Shown: piece by piece, positions 11,424 to 23,068 of the stretch
How the letters are laid out: every line of letters begins with the position of its first letter
Position numbering within the stretch: the stretch's first letter is position 1
Assembly: GCA_030267565.1 (NCBI GenBank)
Contig: BRXU01000003.1
Coordinates: 3,800,001 to 3,864,000, forward strand
Source: Pleodorina starrii
Taxonomy: Eukaryota; Chlorophyta; Chlorophyceae; Chlamydomonadales; Volvocaceae
Direction of reading: 5' to 3'
DNA: 64,000 nucleotides
The notes under the pieces: model-generated
Told to the model about the DNA's origin: nothing
Databases searched by the model: none
What the model saw: the letters and a program-made list of their open reading frames with translations, nothing else
Made by a program: the position numbers and the translations under genes

Positions 11424-14400
11424 ATGACTACTCCATTGCGCGCCCTGCAAGCGCGCTGTAAGCCGGAATCTCTACATTTCCTCGCGACGAATGCAGCGAT
11501 GCTGTTGGGATGCCCTCTTCGTACGCATTGGTGCGGCCGGGCTCTGACCGGGCTCAACGCCACTGGCGGTGCGGCGCGCCTTTCCTACAGCCCAACTGCT
11601 GATGCGACGCAATGGAATGAGAGCAGACACCCAGAAAGCAACGACCTCCTGACCTCGTACCAACGGTAGGGGTGGGTTCGGAGCTCCCGTCCCAATAGCG
11701 GCTTTGACGCCCGCCCCCCTTGGGCATGGAAGGCGCGGCCCCGGCCCCGCAAACAAAAACTTCAATGCAGCCACTAATGGCATGGCTGCCACACAAACAG
11801 TGCACATGAAATGCGCCAGGGCACCAAACCAACTGGCTGGCGAACATCCCACGGTCTCTCCCCACGACGCCGCAAGCCCTGAATCCCCCTCCACAAACCC
11901 CGGTGGCTTCCACCTCCGCCGCCTCCCATTCAGGCTGTTGCAGCGCGGCGCGCTGCTGCCAGACGCCACACAAGCCGCAGCTGTACGGGCGCTACAGCTC
12001 CTGCAGGATGCCGTACTACAGCGGGAGGCGGCGCGCCGCGCCGCGACGGAGCAGCCAGGCGACAGCGGCAGCGCCACCTCCCCCGCCTCCCCCGCCTCGC
12101 AGCCCTCCCACACCCCCGCAATGGCCGTCCGCGGTGCCTACCTGTGGGGCTCCGTGGGCTCTGGAAAAACCGCCCTGATGGACCTATTCGCGGAGACCAC
12201 CCGCCAACGACTGATGGCGGAAGGGCCGCCAGGCGCCTGGCCGGCGGCGCCAGCGGCGCCGCAGGCGCCTGCGGCTGTGGTCCGGTTGTCCTCCCGGCAG
12301 CACTTCCACGAGTTCATGCAGGAGGTCCACGGGCGACTGCACGGGCTCCAGGAGGCGCTGCCGCGAGTGGTGGCGAGGAGCCGGCAGGGGATGCTGGTGT
12401 ACAGGTGAGGGGCGGGAGGGAGGGCGGGAGGGCGGGAGGGGTAGGGAAGTGAGGGGTGCCAGAGACGAGGCCGCAGCGAAGGAATGTGGGTTGACGTTGC
12501 GTGCGGGTGAGGAGGGGCACTGGCTAGTGGAAAATGGGGGGCGCGAGGGAGGGAAGGGGGGAGGGCGGAGTGTGTGCGACCCGTGGGTCGGGTGGAGGGA
12601 TGAGCGGGTCACGTGATGGAGGGAGTGTGATGGGGGGGGTGTGATGGGGGGGCATGCGGACATACCGGCAGAGCGCATGGGGGCTGCGGGCGCAGGGGAG
12701 CTATCGGTGACTTGGGGGCCAACGGGAAGGAGAGCGGAAGTGGCTGGGAGGCGTGTGATGTGGGCTGGACGGCTCGCGTCACGTACCGCGTCGTATTGCC
12801 GTACATTGCCAGAGCACTCCTCGCCCCCGCTCAGGTACGCCGAGCCGGAGGAGGACCCGCTCGTGACGGTGGCCCGCGAGTGGGGCAGCCGTACTGCCGT
12901 ACTGTGCCTGGACGAGCTTCACGTGACCGACGTCGCCGACGCCATGATCCTGTCCAGGTGGGCAGCCCCGGTTGGGTGAAAGCTCCCGCGAGGGCCAACG
13001 GCCACCGGCTTTGGCTTTGTGGCTCCGCTCTGCCCTCCCTCGCCTTCATCACCGTCATGGGACTCTGCTTGCGACAGCGTGTATCTCTCAAACGAGGGCC
13101 GCACCGCCGCACCGGTTTCTGGGTTGGGGTCCAGCCCTGGAGTGATGAATTGGTACTCCGTACCTTAAGCCCTTGCTGCCACCGCCGTAGCGTCCTTGCC
13201 ATGCACTTTGGGGCGTCGTCGTCGTACTTGCCGTATGTCGTACACGGCCTCCTTGAGAAACCTGCTCAGAGCGTAGGGCGCAGACCTAAGACGTAGGGCG
13301 CAGGCCTTCCCGTTCCACGAAGTCAACAAGTGTGTAAACCTGCTGCAATCCACCCAACCCAACCCGGTCACCCGATCAAATCCCGGTGCAGGCTGTTTGG
13401 CAGTCTGATGGTGGGTTTCGACACGGCGGTGCTCTTCACATCCAATCGGCCGCCAAGGGATCTGTACAAGGGCGGACTCAGCCGAAAGTACTTCGAGCCG
13501 TTCGTACGGCTGGTGGACGAGCAGATGGTCGTACTGCGGGTGGCGGCGGACATGGACTACCGTCGTCGAGCCGGCGGCAAGGCGGTGGCGGAAGCGCAGG
13601 CGGCGACGACGGCGACGGCAACGGCGGCGGCGCCGGTGGCAGAGGAGGAGGCGGCGGCGGAGGAGGAGGTGGGGGTTTCGGAGGTCTGAGCTCCGGAGAC
13701 TGTACGATCAATGAGAGCCGATGAACGCCGACGGCGGCAATGCACCGTCGAGGGTCACACAAGACGAATAGACGATACACAGCGGGATGCTGCTGATCCG
13801 AGCTCAGGTGGCCACCGCTGGACACCACCGCGCAACCCACCCCACCCCCGGGGGCGGGGGTATCCACGTATAGGCCCGATCCCGTACCGTGAACGGTAAT
13901 GTAGCAGAAAGAAATCCTTCCCGCCTGCAAAACAGAGTAGCAAGGTAAACTGCGAGCAAGGGGGGCCAGCGGCGCCCCGCGGTCTTAAAGCCGTTACCTT
14001 CACGTTATCGAGAGGCCATGACGGGGCCGGGAAAGGCCGTGGGTGGGTGGATGTATGGGCGATTGTTGCCGAAACGAAGAAATGAACGAACGGTGTCCGT
14101 GTATCTTCCGCCGTTATGCGGTGCGCCAGAGTAGAGATCAGTGGTCCATGTCACTCTTTGGATGAAAAGTGTGACCGACGGAACCCGCACGTGTGTGTGT
14201 GCGTGTGCGTGCGTGTGTGTGTATGTGTGTTTCGGTTCGTAGGGTGCCTCCCCGGCCTCCTCAGCTTCGCCCAGCTCCTCTGACTCGGGCTCCGGCAGCT
14301 GGTTTGTGGGCCCGGGCGCGGAGGAGCAGCTCCGAGCCCTCTGGCAACAGCGGGTGGCGGCGGAGGCGGAGGCGGTGGCTTCAGCCGCAAATAACCGCGA

Positions 14401-16976
14401 CGGCGGCGGTGCCACCGGCGGCGGCGGCGGCGGCGGAGCCGTCGCCGCCGCCGCCGCCGCTGGTCCCGTGGAGGTGCGTCTGGCGTACGGCAGGACGCTC
14501 AAGGTGCCGTGCGCCGCTGGGGACGCGGGTACGTGGGTCGGGACCCGGGTTTGCCGTATACGACAAACACGGCATGTACGGAGTCGGAACGCGGTGGAGT
14601 GCTACACCGGTGATTCCGGGCCTCTGCGGTGGGGACAGCGCGGGAATACGGGACATGGATCTGCGCGAAGGCTGCTGCTGCTGTTGCTGATGCTGATTCT
14701 GGGTGGGTGGGTGGGTGGGTGGGTGGGTGGGTGAGCCATCCAGCATGGACTGTAGTTGTCCCTCGTCCTCCTCCCCCTTAGCTCCGGGGTTGGACTGCTT
14801 TCCTGCCCCCCCATCTCTCCCCACGGCCGCCACCGCCACCGCCGTGCCGCCCCTCTTCTCCCTCCGCCCTCGCGCAGCCTGGTTCACGTTCTCGCAGCTG
14901 TGCGGGGCGAAGGGTCTGCGGGCCGCGATCGATGACGGCGGCGCGCTGGCGGCACCCGATTTCCTGGCCCTGAGCCGCCGCTTCAGGTGGGACGTGCCGT
15001 ACAGTTTTTTCCTTGCAGTATACCGTCGTAGAAGCGGGAGCCCCCCGGGCTAGAATCCTAGAAATTGCGCAAACGTGACGGGGAGAGGCGCGGGTCAGCT
15101 GCCTGGCCTGCAGCAACTATAAGAACTCACAAAACCTTTCAGAAGCTGTTCGCTTGCCATCTGGCTCGCCGGGGGGACCTGACTGCCGTACTGCCGTACC
15201 GTGTGACAGGGAATTTTACATCACCCAGGTACCGCAGCTGGGCCCCGCGCAGCGTGACGAGGCGCGGCGGCTGGTGACGCTGCTGGACGTGGCGTACGAC
15301 AACAGGTACGGCACTGTACGGCAACGGTGCTCGCTGTCCTGGATCCTGGAACTGGTGTGGGCGGCGCGCGCCATGGCGAGGTGGCGCACCACTTTCGGGG
15401 ATGTGTGTTAATTGTTACGAGTATTCAACCTTTCCATGTCGACGACACACGACAGAGGATTTTGGGCAGCACGGCGGGACTCGGCAGCGGAAAGAAAACA
15501 AACGGTTCGGACAGGGTGGGCGCTGGGCGGATAAGGGGCTGCTGGTGGCCAAGATAGGAAAAACGATGATGCCGGTGATGCGGGTGATGGTGATTTGGAG
15601 CAGGCAGCGATTTGGAACAAGCTGCGGGGCCTTAGCAGGGGGCAGACCGGAACAGAGGCGGTGTTGTTGGGCACACTGCGTTGCGACCAGCCTGCCGTGC
15701 GGACATTGGGGGAGTCACCATCGAAGGGGATGCCTGGTACGGGGTACGACCTCATCCCCACGCGCCTCTGCCTCTGCCTACGCCTACACCTACTTCGACA
15801 CCTACGCATACGCCTACTCGAACACGGCCCCCGGCTCCCGGATCACCCGCTCATACTTGCTACAACCTCTCGGTTTGTATATAATGCCCCCTGCTGCTTG
15901 CAAGCTTACCTCGCTGTTCTTTTGCAGACAGGACGGCCTTCTTCTGTCTCTTGACCGTTAACGGGCTCCGGCCTGCACGTGGGACACCCCCTCAACCTCA
16001 TACGGGTGCAGGTGCCGCCTAGCAGTCGCGGCGGAGGTTGCCCCGGACGTCCTCTTCACGCCCCTGCTTGCGGAGGCGCGCCGACAGGTGCCGTACCTTG
16101 CGCTGCCGTACATCGTCTTTGACTGTCACCGGCTGACTAGCCCGCCGTCGCACACGTGCGCGTGCGCGCTTCCAAGCTACGACTCTGTCCAGCGGTGAAG
16201 AAGACCCCTTTCCGGTATCATTGCGTGCCCACACATGTGAGCATAAGTCTACCCCCTCCTTTTGCCACTGCGTACCCGCAAGTATGAGTATGTGTCTTTG
16301 CGTCCCTTCGACACCGTTTCTGCAGGGCGTCAATCCGCGCCTGGGCCTGCCCAAGTCCAGCCAGGTCGTACTGACGTACGCCGCCGCCGCCGCCGGAGGC
16401 AGCGGCGACGGCTCCGCCGCCGCCGCCGCCGCCACCGCCGCACCGCACACGTCCGCCTCCGAGGGCACCTCATCGGCGTTCGTGCCCGCCGCCAGCGTCA
16501 CGGCGGCGCTGCACACGCGGCTGGGGCCCTCCATGACCCACGGGTCGGCGCTCACCAACACCGTCCACCCCAGCGAGTTCACCGGCTCCGCCGCCGCGGC
16601 CTTCCCGGCGAGTTTCGCGGTGCCACTGCCCCCGTTGGAGGCCCCACCCCCAGACGGAAACAAGCCCATGCACGCGGCTTCCGCAGACCCGCGACTGGAA
16701 CCTCCGGCCGCGCGTGTTGACTGGCATGAGCCGCAGGGCCTTAAGGCCTCGTCCCCGCAGCAGCAACAGCAACAGCAGCAACAGCAAAAGCAGGGTGATC
16801 TGTCGGTGCCGGCGGCGGTGTTGGCGGAGGAGGTTCTCATGTACCACCGGGCGGCTTCGAGGTTGGCGGAAATGTGTCGAGTGGTGCGAGTGGTGGCGGG
16901 GGTGGAGGATGGAGGCGGTGCGGGGGGTGGCGGCGGCGGGGCAGCAGCCGCGGGCAGCAGTGGAGGTGGGGGTTAG
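11424..16976 (+). CDS. AFG1: AFG1/LACE1/ZapE-family AAA ATPase, mitochondrial
   Basis: Family members are mitochondrial ATPases tied to protein quality control of respiratory-chain subunits; the bacterial homologue is ZapE. Nine exons join in phase: 11424-11665, 11934-12404, 12835-12957, 13392-13668, 14243-14528, 14878-14986, 15210-15305, 16012-16087 and 16326-16976 (776 residues). The first 70 residues are basic and targeting-like. [16 protein letters not shown] (from residue 78) is the family's N-terminal signature. Walker A is GSVGSGKT (about 153-160). Walker B is [17 protein letters not shown] (about residue 262), where the usual text is FDEFQVTD. Also conserved are [53 protein letters not shown] and, near the end, [12 protein letters not shown]. 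Ala-, Gly- and Gln-rich insertions in exons 4, 5 and 9 lengthen it beyond the usual 400-500 residues. TGTAA signals follow at 17167. Introns 4 and 7 hold copies of repeat family A. Confidence 0.93.
12464..12500 (+). repeat. Dispersed 30-bp word, copy 3 (AFG1 intron 2)
   Basis: ACGAGGCCGCAGCGAAGGAA followed by a spacer and TTGACGTTG. It shares the CGAGG prefix with copy 1 and the GACGTT suffix with copies 4 and 5. Confidence 0.6.
13856..13970 (-). repeat. Repeat family A, copy A3 (AFG1 intron 4, inverted)
   Basis: Read on the minus strand it runs through GTTTACCTTGCTACTCTGTT, TTGCAGGCGGGAAGG and CATTACCGTTCACGG to CCTATACGTGGATACCCCC. The order matches copies A1 and A2. It lies wholly inside an intron. 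Confidence 0.75.
15851..15990 (+). repeat. Repeat family A, copy A1 (AFG1 intron 7)
   Basis: Shares ACTTGCTACAACCTCTCGG, TTTGTATATAA, CTTACCTCGCTGTTC, TTTTGCAGACAGGACGG and ACGGGCTCCGGCC with copy A2. The copy ends about 20 nt before the 3' splice site of the intron. Confidence 0.85.
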
Positions 16977-17166
16977 GTGTGAGCGGTTGAGATTGCGGTT
17001 GCGTGTGGTTGAGATTGCGGTTGCAGCGGTTGCGGTTGAGGCGGCAGCGGGAGTGTGGAGACAAGGGGTCGACGGCTGCGAGAGGTGCATAAGCTGCATT
17101 AATAGTTGGTGAGGTTTGCCGTACTGTGTCGTGCGTAGGAAGATCCTGTTGGGTGCTCGGGTCCAC

Positions 17167-17180
17167 TGTAATAACTGTAA
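17167..17180 (+). terminator. Two TGTAA poly(A) signals of the AFG1 gene
   Basis: TGTAA occurs at 17167-17171 and 17176-17180, about 190 nt after the stop codon. TGTAA is the standard polyadenylation signal in Chlamydomonas and Volvox. Confidence 0.75.
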
Positions 17181-17258
17181 TAACGATCCCTTAAGAATGC
17201 GACCTGCAAGAGAACTGGACGTCTGTGTGCAAGCGCAAGTGGCGAGAAGCTGTTGAGG

Positions 17259-17345
17259 CATGAGGCCTCAAGCATTTAATGGTGGGCCTGCCCTGGCCTG
17301 CCCTTCAACGAATCTGAACGCTTTTTGCGCACAGCTCGAGTGCAG
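17259..17345 (+). repeat. Repeat family B, copy B1
   Basis: Shares ATGAGGCCTCA, GCATTT, ATGG.GGGCCTGCC and TTTTTGCGCACAGCTCGAGT with B2 at 23809-23877. It differs by an internal insertion of about 20 bases. Confidence 0.75.
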
Positions 17346-17894
17346 CTCGGGTGCCTCGCTCTGTCTGCAAGCAGGTTACCGCAGGCCAGCCAACCCGACA
17401 ATCGCCTGCGGTGGGGGGGGGGGGGCGGCAGCGTCAGTCGTCGGCGCTTTTCCCACACATTGGGCACCGTCTGGGATATGATCCTCACATGTTTACAAAT
17501 CCTCACCTGAGCTTCGCCGCACGCAGACATACATGGCACGTTGCAATCACTGCACGGTGCACGCACAGCACAACGGCACGCGTGGCCCTGTACAACGTAC
17601 ATGCCTGACATTCAGGTCCGTGTCGTACAAAATCGGTGCGAGCAAAGCAGCAAACCGCACGCCTAGGGACTCACTGAAGTAATCCTTGCAAATCAGACCC
17701 GGACAGAACGTACGACGCTAACGAAACCGCATCGTGTAGCATTCAGCTACAACTGGGTTTGACACTCGTCACCGACGACGGTAAACAAGCGTCTCGTAAT
17801 GTACGTATGTACCGTGCCCCTTCGATGGAGAGTGCGGGGTATTGTTGCCCGACCTGCAACTATGACCGATTGACCGTGTCAGCACAGACATTCA

Positions 17895-18377
17895 TTGGGG
17901 TACACGACGCTGGCAGCGCTGCCTGCGACGGCGGTGCTGGTGGCGGCGCAGCAGCGGCGGCGGACGACCCAGGTGGCGGCGGTGTTGCATCGGATGACGC
18001 TTCCGGAAGCGCAAATGGCGCCGCCGCCGCCTCTGCCACGGAACGTCTCTTGGGGGGGATCATCGACAGGGGCGCCGGTGGCAGCACCGCCGGCTCTACC
18101 TCCCGAGTCGGCGCCGGTGGCAGCGGCCTCCGCGGCTGCGTTCAATCAAGCCGGGGGCGGCGCCGGCGCCTCCCCCGGTCCCCACAGATCGCCGGCGGGG
18201 CCAGTGACGGCGCCAAACCCCCCGCCGCTGGAGACAGCGGCGGTGCCGGCGCCGTCGGCAGTTGCGACAACTGGTGGTGGTGTCAATACCGGCGCTGGTT
18301 TCGGCGCTGGGTTGCTGGCTCCCTTCCTGGCGATGCCTGACACTGCGGATGAACGCACACTGCAGCTGTTGGACTAG
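17895..18377 (+). CDS. Possible exon of an unidentified Pro/Ala-rich protein
   Basis: An open frame of about 160 codons rich in Pro, Ala, Val and Gly, ending LLAPFLAMPDTADERTLQLLD-stop. The sober, non-repetitive C-terminal end looks more like protein than the other two frames do, but both alternatives are also open over much of the stretch. The first codon is not an ATG, so if real it is an internal or last exon. A second coding-like frame at 18505-18672 (MEEEEELKACGGGEVSKPQQ...) could belong to it, though I could not find splice sites joining them. No family is recognised. Confidence 0.22.
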   Translation: MGYTTLAALPATAVLVAAQQRRRTTQVAAVLHRMTLPEAQMAPPPPLPRNVSWGGSSTGAPVAAPPALPPESAPVAAASAAAFNQAGGGAGASPGPHRSPAGPVTAPNPPPLETAAVPAPSAVATTGGGVNTGAGFGAGLLAPFLAMPDTADERTLQLLD

Positions 18378-18420
18378 GAGGATGAGGACGGGGAAGGGGA
18401 GGGGGAGGGGGAGGCAAAAG

Positions 18421-18456
18421 TACGAAACCGCAGCGAAGGAACTGAGGCGACGTTTG
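18421..18456 (+). repeat. Dispersed 30-bp word, copy 4 (intergenic)
   Basis: TACGAAACCGCAGCGAAGGA followed by ACTGAGGCGACGTTTGG. With copy 5 it gives the clearest consensus of the family. Confidence 0.6.
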
Positions 18457-19552
18457 GAGAAGGGAATTTACGAAGGGAGGGACCTCAGAGGCGGAGGGGG
18501 AGGAGCGCTGGCAGATGGATGGAGGAAGAGGAGGAGTTGAAGGCTTGTGGGGGTGGTGAGGTTAGTAAGCCGCAGCAAGCGATTGGCAAACTAGACTCGG
18601 CAGTGGCGCCGGCGATTTTGGGACACCGGCGGGATTCCCAAGCATGGGCATTGCGGGTGCCATGGCGCTGACCGTTTAGAGGTTCGTGCGTGTGTGTGTG
18701 TGTGTGTGTGGGGGGGGTGTATTGGGGTTTGGGGGGTTGGGGGGTGTATCATGCGTGGGGGGGTGGGGTTACTGGGGTTAGTTGTTACAGTGGGCTCCAG
18801 ACTGAAGAAGCGTAGAGCCAACGGGCCAGCTGGCCGTGCACTGCACCGGAGGCGACCAGGGCAGCCGAGGCGCCCATCCAGACCAGACAGCACAAGTTAC
18901 CCAGACAGGGACGAGCAAGCCCGCGGGGGAAAGGCTCAGCCCAATACCGCAACCACGGGGGAATTCGCCACGAGCCTCTCCGGTGGGTGGCGGGCCCCGG
19001 GCCCGCACAGAAAGGCCCACGAACAGACGTAAAGAGGGTGGATTGGGTTGGCTTGGGGTTGGACGGCGCACGTGGAGCAAGGTGGTCAACCTTGCGGCTG
19101 TGGCAGCGACAGTCCGCAACTCTTAAAGCGGCAGCCGGGTTCCCCTGCGAGTGCTGATTCGGTCCCTGGACAGCGCCTGGACCGGCTGATAACCTATCTA
19201 GGTCCACACCGCAGCCGTCGACGGAAGCCCGTGAGGAGTCTCGGAGCGTGGGCAGGGTATCCAGGCGTGTGGCTTTCATGCCCAGGGAAGCGGGAAGGGA
19301 AGAGGTGGTATTCCACGCAACGGCCGCCGTACGGAATCCGGGTCTGAGGATCAACATTGCCACGGAGCAAGCTTAGGCAAACAACGCTTTTTCCATCGTT
19401 GACAAGCTTACCTCTTTGGAGAAGTTCTTGGGCCTTCTGCTCACGCCAAGACTTGCGGAAGGCCGCCTGCATTTTACAAGTTCGGCATTATGCTATCGCA
19501 TACAGGCGCGGGAATCCTTGAGCGCACGTGTGAATGGTATAGGGGTAAAAAA

Positions 19553-21625
19553 ATGTCTCAGTCGGTCACTCAACTTACACCAGACGGCTCGAGCATTTGG
19601 CTGCCGGGCATCGTGGCGTGCATTGCGCACCATCTGCCAGCTAACGAAGTGGCAAGCACATTACGACTGATAGACAATACGACATCGCAGCAGTTCGCAC
19701 ACCACAAGACCTTGCGGCTCTCGCTTCCGTCACCCATCCACGTGTTCCGGGAGCGCTGGGGCCGCCAGGGCGCTTTTCGCGCGTTGTCTCGCAAGCAGCG
19801 GCTGCAGCTGCTGCGCCTGACGGCGGCAAGCGGCAGTGTCACCAACCTGGAGGTTGCCCTGGACAATGCGGGTCTTGATCTTCCGCGGGAGCTGCTCGGG
19901 GCCGCCGCAGCCGCGGGCCAGCTCGACATGTGCAAGGTGCTGCGTGCGCGCGGCTGCCCCTGGGGCTATTCTCTGTCAGCCGCGGCGGCGGCCGGCCACC
20001 GCCACGTGTGCGAGTGGATGTTGGCCAGCGGCTGCCTTCTCCACTGGGACGTCGTTCGCGCAGCTGCCTCGGGCGGGCGGGAGGACCTTATGCAGTGGCT
20101 GCTGACGGAATTACAGGGCCGTCCCAACGACGGTGCGCATGGTATCTGCTGGTTATTGTTGGAGGCCGCGACGAAGTACTTGAGCCTGGCGGCGCTGCAG
20201 CGGCTGTGGCAGCAGCTCGTGGCAGGGCGCCACGGCAGCAACCCGCAGCAGCACCTAGAGCAACTCGATGAGGAGATTTGGGGTGCCCTCCTGGCGGCCG
20301 CGGCCGGCAGCACCATGCCCGATTGGCAGGCCAAAGTGGAGTGGCTGGAGGGGCTGGGCTGCCCCCGCATGGCCAGTGCATGCAAGTACGCTGTGCGGGC
20401 TGGTGACGGCGATGCAGCGGTGGCGCGTCTGCAGTGGCTGCGCGGCCGGGGCTACCCCTTGGAGGCGGAGGTGGCGGACGCTGCGGTCTATTTCGGCAAT
20501 CTTGCCGCCCTGCGCTTCCTGGTGGAGCAAGCGGGGGTGCGGCCCACCGACGATGAGTTCATCTTTCCGGACGCAGCCCACCAGGGCCACCTGGCCGTAC
20601 TGCAGTACCTGCACGCCAGCGGCTTGCCCGTAAACGCCCGTTTTGTTGCGGAAGAGGCGGCCAGGGCGGGTCAGCTGCCGATCGTGTCCTGGGCGGTGGA
20701 GGACCTGGGCGTCGCACCCGCTGAAGGCGCAGACAGCTTGCTCGACTGCGCGGCGGCGAGCGGCAACCTTGAGCTGATGACATGGCTTCACGGCCGCGGC
20801 TGGGCCTTGGGCCCAGAGGCCTTCCCCAACGGCGCCGGGAGCGGCTGCGAAGAGGCGCTGGAGTGGCTGGTGGAGCGGGACTGCCCCTTGCCGGTGGGTG
20901 TCGCCGTCCTCGTTTGTCACCACCACATGTACGATGCGCTCCGTGTGGCCCACCAGTTGTGGCCCACCGGTGGTTCATTTTGCATGCGCTGTGCCCAGCC
21001 AGGTCACTCGGCTGGTCCATTAGACGCGTGTCCGGGCCACCGTGTGTCGTACGTTCGTCGAGCTGCTGGAGACGTTAGTCATGGCGTCGATGTCGTGTTC
21101 AGATTGGGCATGTGCGCCTTCCGGGACAGAGTCACTGTCTGCCAAGCTGCCGAAGTGCGGCGCCGGGATACTCCGCTGCCGGGGATCTACCGGTAGGCTG
21201 TGAGGCCGCATCGACTTGCACCGCCCTTGAGTGCCCAACCGCCCGTCCCTGCATTGATGTGCGTATGTACGGCGATCATGTATGTTCCTTGGCGGCCTCA
21301 GCTCGATGGCGACGCCTACCTCGGAGCCGCCCGCAACGGCGATCTGGCGATGCTCCGCTGCCTGCACCGGCTGGGCTGCCCCTGGGGGCCGCCGGGGGAG
21401 CTGCTGGCCAAGTGCATCCGCAGCACCTCGGTCTCGATCGCCGTGCTGCAGTGCCTGCTGGACTTGGGGCGCCTCGAAATGGACTTGGATGCTGCGGTCA
21501 AGTTGGCGGAGGACTGGGGGGCGCAAATGGCGTCCTGGGAGCCCCGGGAGCGCCACGCAGCGCTGCTGGCATGGCTGGGCGAGCAGCGGCGAAAGTGGCG
21601 GTCGCCTGGGGCCCTAGGGGCCTAG
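19553..21625 (+). CDS. Ankyrin-like repeat protein with an F-box-like N-terminus
   Basis: Two exons (19553-20893, 21302-21625; donor GTGGGT, acceptor CCTCAG) give 554 residues. The N-terminus (SSIWLPGIVACIAHHLPANEVASTL) resembles the F-box-like start of a large family of ankyrin-domain proteins in Chlamydomonas and Volvox. The remainder is about 12 degenerate ankyrin-like helical repeats with recurrent GCPWG, HLAVLQYLHASGLP, GNLELMTWLHGRGW and NGDLAMLRCLHRLGCPWG elements. Such repeats mediate protein-protein contacts; no enzymatic function is indicated. An in-frame upstream ATG at 19490 would add 21 residues. I prefer 19553 because it follows an A-rich Kozak-like context and starts close to the family homology. 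If exon 1 is read past its donor it stays open for about 100 codons of atypical sequence, which the splice removes. No TGTAA signal was found close downstream. Confidence 0.8.
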
Positions 21626-22573
21626 CTCGCGGCAGCAACGAACAGCGGCGGGGCGGGGGCAGATGTTGAGCCGTGTAGCGGCGGGGCGTATGTGGGTTGG
21701 GTACGGCTTACCGTGTTGTCCGGTGCCGTGGGTCGGTAGGGCTGCCACACAGCCACCCTGCCAAGATGACTGGAGTGCATTGGGGGAGGGTGGAGGGTGT
21801 GTGTTTGGGGTTCCGGAGCGAGAGCCGTCCGTAGTCTGATGGCGGGGGGGGGCAGATGTTGGGTGCCGCCGGGGGGCGACTCATCACATATGGGTACGAC
21901 ATGTTCGACCGGGGGCAGGCATGGGCATGGGGTTGTGCATGCCGGCGATGCACGTGCATGGACGTGGATCACACTGCGCTTGGCAGTTCCGATGATGCCT
22001 TCGCTCCGGTTATGCCTTCGCTGTACTGCGTTAGAGACAGCATTGCAGGGCCCTCGTCTACCGAGTGTTGCAAGGCATGGCAACTGCAGTCGGTGGGGCT
22101 GCAATACCGCATTACGTCGCACCCCGCCACGTTGCTGGTACTTAACACCGCGCCACGGTTCGCCACGTCCGGCCATGTCGCGGCACACCGGTCATCTTGG
22201 CGACGTACGGTGCTGGGCCCATGGGGGATTGCATTGCGCATGTAGTGTACGTTTGCTGGGTGCGGGGATGCTGTGGGCAGGGCGCATTGTGGGGCAACTG
22301 CGGGGCGGCTATCCAGTGCACAGATGGCGGAGACTGCGAAGGAAGGGCGCGTGCACCGCTGCCGGTCTCTCCCCCCGCCGCCATAAATGGAACCAACATG
22401 CCAAAGGCCAAACGCTGAACGAAACCCGCGAAGATGGGCCTCGAGGATGGATGGATGGATGGATGGTACAAATTAATGAAGTGGGTGGGCGGGTGGGCGG
22501 ATGGGCGGACGGCTGCATCATTACATGCGCAATCAGAAGCATGCGTACGGCGCCATGTGTACGGCACGCACAA

Positions 22574-23068
22574 CATCACGGGATTTATTGGCCGAGTTCA
22601 GACGCCGCCTTTTGTTGGATTGGAGCTCGGGTAGCCTCGATAGGGACCCGCGGGGTTTCCCGGAGCATGAGGAAGGGGGTGTGGGACGTGGGAGCACCCG
22701 GGGTTACCGCGTGTCGGTACCTGAAATGGATGGGTGTGGCGTATACCAAAGCACCACGCGGCCCTGATGCGCTTTCGGCTGGGTCGTTGGGAGTTGGATG
22801 TGTCGCGGCTCACACGGGGACCGAGTTGAAAGCCACGCGCGGAAAGGACATGCCGGGTGCGTCGCGGAGGGGCGGTAAAAGATGAGCTGCACGTTTTGAT
22901 GGAATGTCCGGAGTATGCACCATCAAGAGAGGCAATATGGGCGGCAGTATGCTGGATGTGATGAGGTCCTTTGACTCGGCGAACTCTTGTTCCAAATTCA
23001 TAAAGCGCGTACCGAGCTGCTTGGCAGCTAGACATCGGGCTGACGGTTTTTCAATGTGCAACCCTTGA
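22574..23068 (+). mobile_element. Degenerate LINE-type retrotransposon, C-terminal end of reverse transcriptase ORF
   Basis: The plus-strand frame from 22770 reads RFRLGRWELDVSRLTRG, an in-frame TGA at 22827-22829, CRVRRGAVKDELHVLMECPEY, and SREAIWAAVCWM. This is the order found at the C-terminus of L1-type ORF2 proteins: an RFRLG motif, a Cys-rich patch, then DE.H.L.ECP.Y. A further matching segment (FDSANSCSKFIKRV...) follows in another frame near 22975-23070. The internal stop and frameshift show it is dead. Upstream text (DRDPRGFP...) may continue it. No target-site duplication or 5' portion was recognised, so the boundaries are approximate. Confidence 0.6.

Larger units (their letters stand above)
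17181..19552. other. Region between the AFG1 and ankyrin-like genes
   Basis: Holds repeat B1 (17259-17345), a coding-like stretch of uncertain meaning (17895-18377 and possibly to 18672), one copy of the 30-bp dispersed word, and G-rich simple sequence near 18690-18780. No gene can be assigned with confidence. Confidence 0.5.

Noticed and set aside
21797..22885. 362-codon plus-strand ORF
   Set aside because: It overlaps the LINE remnant in another frame, and the protein is Trp/Cys/Arg-rich and unlike any family.
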